Positions 62,293 to 64,000 of a stretch of 64,000 nucleotides of DNA are shown piece after piece. Source of the stretch: JBFFMO01 sp041390025 (lineage in GTDB: Bacteria > Myxococcota_A > Bradymonadia > Bradymonadales > Bradymonadaceae); assembly GCA_041390025.1 (NCBI GenBank), contig JAWKQR010000034.1, forward strand, positions 1-64,000, given 5' to 3'. A program made the translations under genes and the position numbers. Position 1 is the stretch's first letter. Each line of letters begins with the position of its first letter. The notes under the pieces are model-generated. The model made no database searches. It was given only the letters and a program-made list of their open reading frames with translations, and had not been told where the DNA came from.

Positions 62293-64000
62293 TCACTGCA
62301 CGTCGATGCGGTACCCGGAATAACGCACGCCGTTAATTTGATATCGTAGGATCGGTCAGGCTGACATACCCCGAATCCGTCGAGGTCTCGCCCTTTCGGT
62401 ACAGGATGTCGTAGATGCCCGGCATCAAGCGCACGCCGTCAAACCGCCTGAGGTCGGGTGTGTAGTAAGTGTCCCAGTAAAAGTACGAGATCTGGTGACG
62501 CACACCGGTGTCACGTGCGACGGCGTATAAGGTGTGCGTGGTGCCGTCGGAACCGTTGGCGGCAGAGATTGTTGGCCGAGTGTGACGTCAAACGTGATAG
62601 GGGTTTGGGGAATATCGATCGTGATCAGTTGGGACATGTTGCCCGACACGACCACGTCCTTGGCCCGAACCCGCACACCGTTCGTAATGTCGTATTGATC
62701 GGTCAGGCTGACATAACCCCGGAGTCGGTCGACGTTTCGCCCTTGCGATACAGAATATCGTAAGTCCCTGGCATCGAAGCGCACACCGTCAAACCGTCGC
62801 AAATCGGGCGTGTAATAGGTGTCCCAGTAGAAGTACGAGATTTGATGTTTGACGCCGAGTGTCATACGACACAGCGTACAGAGTATGTGTGGTTCCGTCG
62901 GTGCCAGTGTCGGGCAAGGGCTGACCGCCGAGTGTGATGTCCAGAGCGATGGGCGTCTGTGGGATATCGATGTTGAGGGTGTTGGCGCCGGGCGACACCA
63001 CGACGTCTTTGGCCAAGATGCGCACCCCATTGGGTCCGATGTCGTATTGATCCGTGAGGCTGACATAACCCGAGTCGGTCGACGTTTCGCCCTTGCGATA
63101 GAGGATGTCATACGTCCCAGGCATCAGACGCACGCCGTCAAAGCGGCGCAGATCGGGCGTGTAATAGGTGTCCCAGTAGAAGTACGAGATTTGATGTTTG
63201 ACGCCGGTGTCATGCGACACAGCGTAAATCGTGTGGGTTGTTCCGTCGGTGCCAGTGTCCGGCAACGGTTGCCCATCCAAGGTGATGTTTAGCGCCAAGC
63301 TGGCCTGAGGAATGTCGATGGCGAGGTTTTGCGACACGCCGGAGATCACGACGTCCTGGGCCAAGATGCGGACTCCATTGGGCCCAATGTCGTATTGATC
63401 CGTCAGGCTGACATAACCCGAATCGGTCGACGTTTCGCCCTTTCGATAGAGGATATCGTAGGTCCCTGGCATCAGCCGTACGCCGTCAAAGCGGCGCAGA
63501 TCGGGCGTGTAGTACGTGTCCCAATAGAAGTAGGAAATCTGGTGTTTGACGCCGTTGGCCTTGTTCACCGCGTACAACACATGCGTTGTGCCGTCCGTGC
63601 CATTTTCTGGAAGCGGTTGACCACCAAGCGTGATGTCGAGCGTGATCTGCGTCTGGGGGATGTCGAGGTTGATCGTGGTGCTGGCACCCGAAATGACGAC
63701 GTCTTTGGCCAACCACTGCACGCCGTTGGGGCCGATATCGTATTGGTCTGTCAGTGACACATAACCCGAGTCGGTCGACGTTTCGCCCTTGCGGTACAGA
63801 ATGTCGTACGTCCCCGGGATCAACCGAACCCCGTCAAAGCGGCGCAGATCCGGCGTGTAGTACGTGTCCCAATAGAAGTAGGAAATCTGGTGTTTGACGC
63901 CGGTGTCTTTGGACACGGCGTAGATCGTGTGCGTGGTGCCGTCGGTGCCGTTTTGGGGCAGCGGCTGGCCGCCAAGGGTTAGATTCAGTGCGATGCTGGT
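62293..64000 (-). CDS. Surface protein of 116-residue tandem repeats, C-terminal part, with frameshifts
   Basis: The coding frame enters from the right edge and runs through nearly five repeats. Each unit reads LxxxITLGGQPLPDTGTDGTTHTLYAV.., KHQISYFYWDTYYTPDLRRFDGVR, MPGTYDILYRKGETSTDSGYVSL, TDQYDIGPNG, then KDVV..NLDIPQTPI, a beta-rich extracellular-type module. Frame slips occur near 62862, 62775, 62708, 62560 and 62330; the repaired end is NGVRYSGYRIDVQ with TGA at 62293-62295, 70 bp before the helicase start. The N-terminus and any signal are outside the window. Likely a secreted or anchored adhesin-like protein; binding target unknown. Confidence 0.75.
62300..64000 (-). repeat. 348-bp in-frame tandem repeat array
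   Basis: The same anchor (GTGTAG/GTGTAATA just before TGTCCCA on the plus strand) recurs at 62459, 62809, 63158, 63506 and 63854: spacings 350, 349, 348 and 348 bp. The unit is 116 codons; the two leftmost spacings differ by the indels that break the frame. Copies to the right of 63100 are nearly identical at the DNA level, the leftmost is most diverged. The array continues past the right edge, so copy number is unknown. Confidence 0.93.

Overview
The window reads as chromosome of a GC-rich (about 60 percent G+C by eye) delta-type proteobacterium, most likely Myxococcota or the related Bradymonadota. The reasons are several secreted or lipid-anchored proteins with Asn/Thr-rich linkers (NNATNN, NQTN), MYXO-CTERM-like tails (a Cys-containing turn, a hydrophobic helix, then RRR), MopE-type and thrombospondin-3-type Asp-rich repeats, a Hanks-type kinase, FHA and PEGA proteins, and a gliding-motility (Agl-Glt/Nfs) type envelope machine. 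No rRNA, tRNA, IS element, phage gene or CRISPR array was recognised.

Layout. 1-16097 is a plus-strand run: the end of an ABC exporter (ATPase and permease), leucyl aminopeptidase, a Gfo/Idh oxidoreductase, a Cys-rich lipoprotein, a diacylglycerol-kinase-like protein, two proteins of unknown role (one DUF2254), a PRMT-like protein, cobalamin-dependent methionine synthase MetH, a Ser/Thr kinase, an NhaR-like LysR regulator and an inositol-monophosphatase-like enzyme. 16090-55939 is almost wholly minus strand. It begins, in genome order, with a zinc-ribbon protein, a polysaccharide-export lipoprotein coupled to a beta-barrel, and a ten-gene block (18963-31640) that looks like an energised trans-envelope machine: three TPR or periplasmic proteins, a TPR lipoprotein, a TolQ/ExbB, two TolR/ExbD, and a TonB-like protein with the AgmX/PglI C-terminal domain. 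Then come PolX, a Nudix hydrolase, a class III aminotransferase, a VWA lipoprotein, a TrmA-type rRNA methyltransferase with an unusual tail, ClpX, a DksA/TraR protein, two paralogous CxxCH surface proteins, DUF4112, a solute-binding lipoprotein, HflX, a dual-FHA protein, an Slt-type lytic transglycosylase and a THUMP methyltransferase.

56071-59080 is a tightly coupled plus-strand operon: a Cys-rich lipoprotein, a 16-Cys small protein, an OleA-like thiolase and an OleB-like hydrolase. 59380-59663 holds a striking series of consecutive hairpins downstream of a UvrD/PcrA helicase gene (59646-62223, minus). 62293-64000 is the C-terminal part of a surface protein built from 348-bp (116-residue) tandem repeats that run off the right edge.

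Quality caveat. At least ten apparent frameshifts can be repaired by one-base changes, mostly adding a base to a short homopolymer, and each repair restores strongly conserved protein sequence. They concentrate at 2.7-3.3 kb and 59.8-62.9 kb. I read them as consensus errors rather than pseudogenes, and annotate the affected genes as intact-but-frameshifted.
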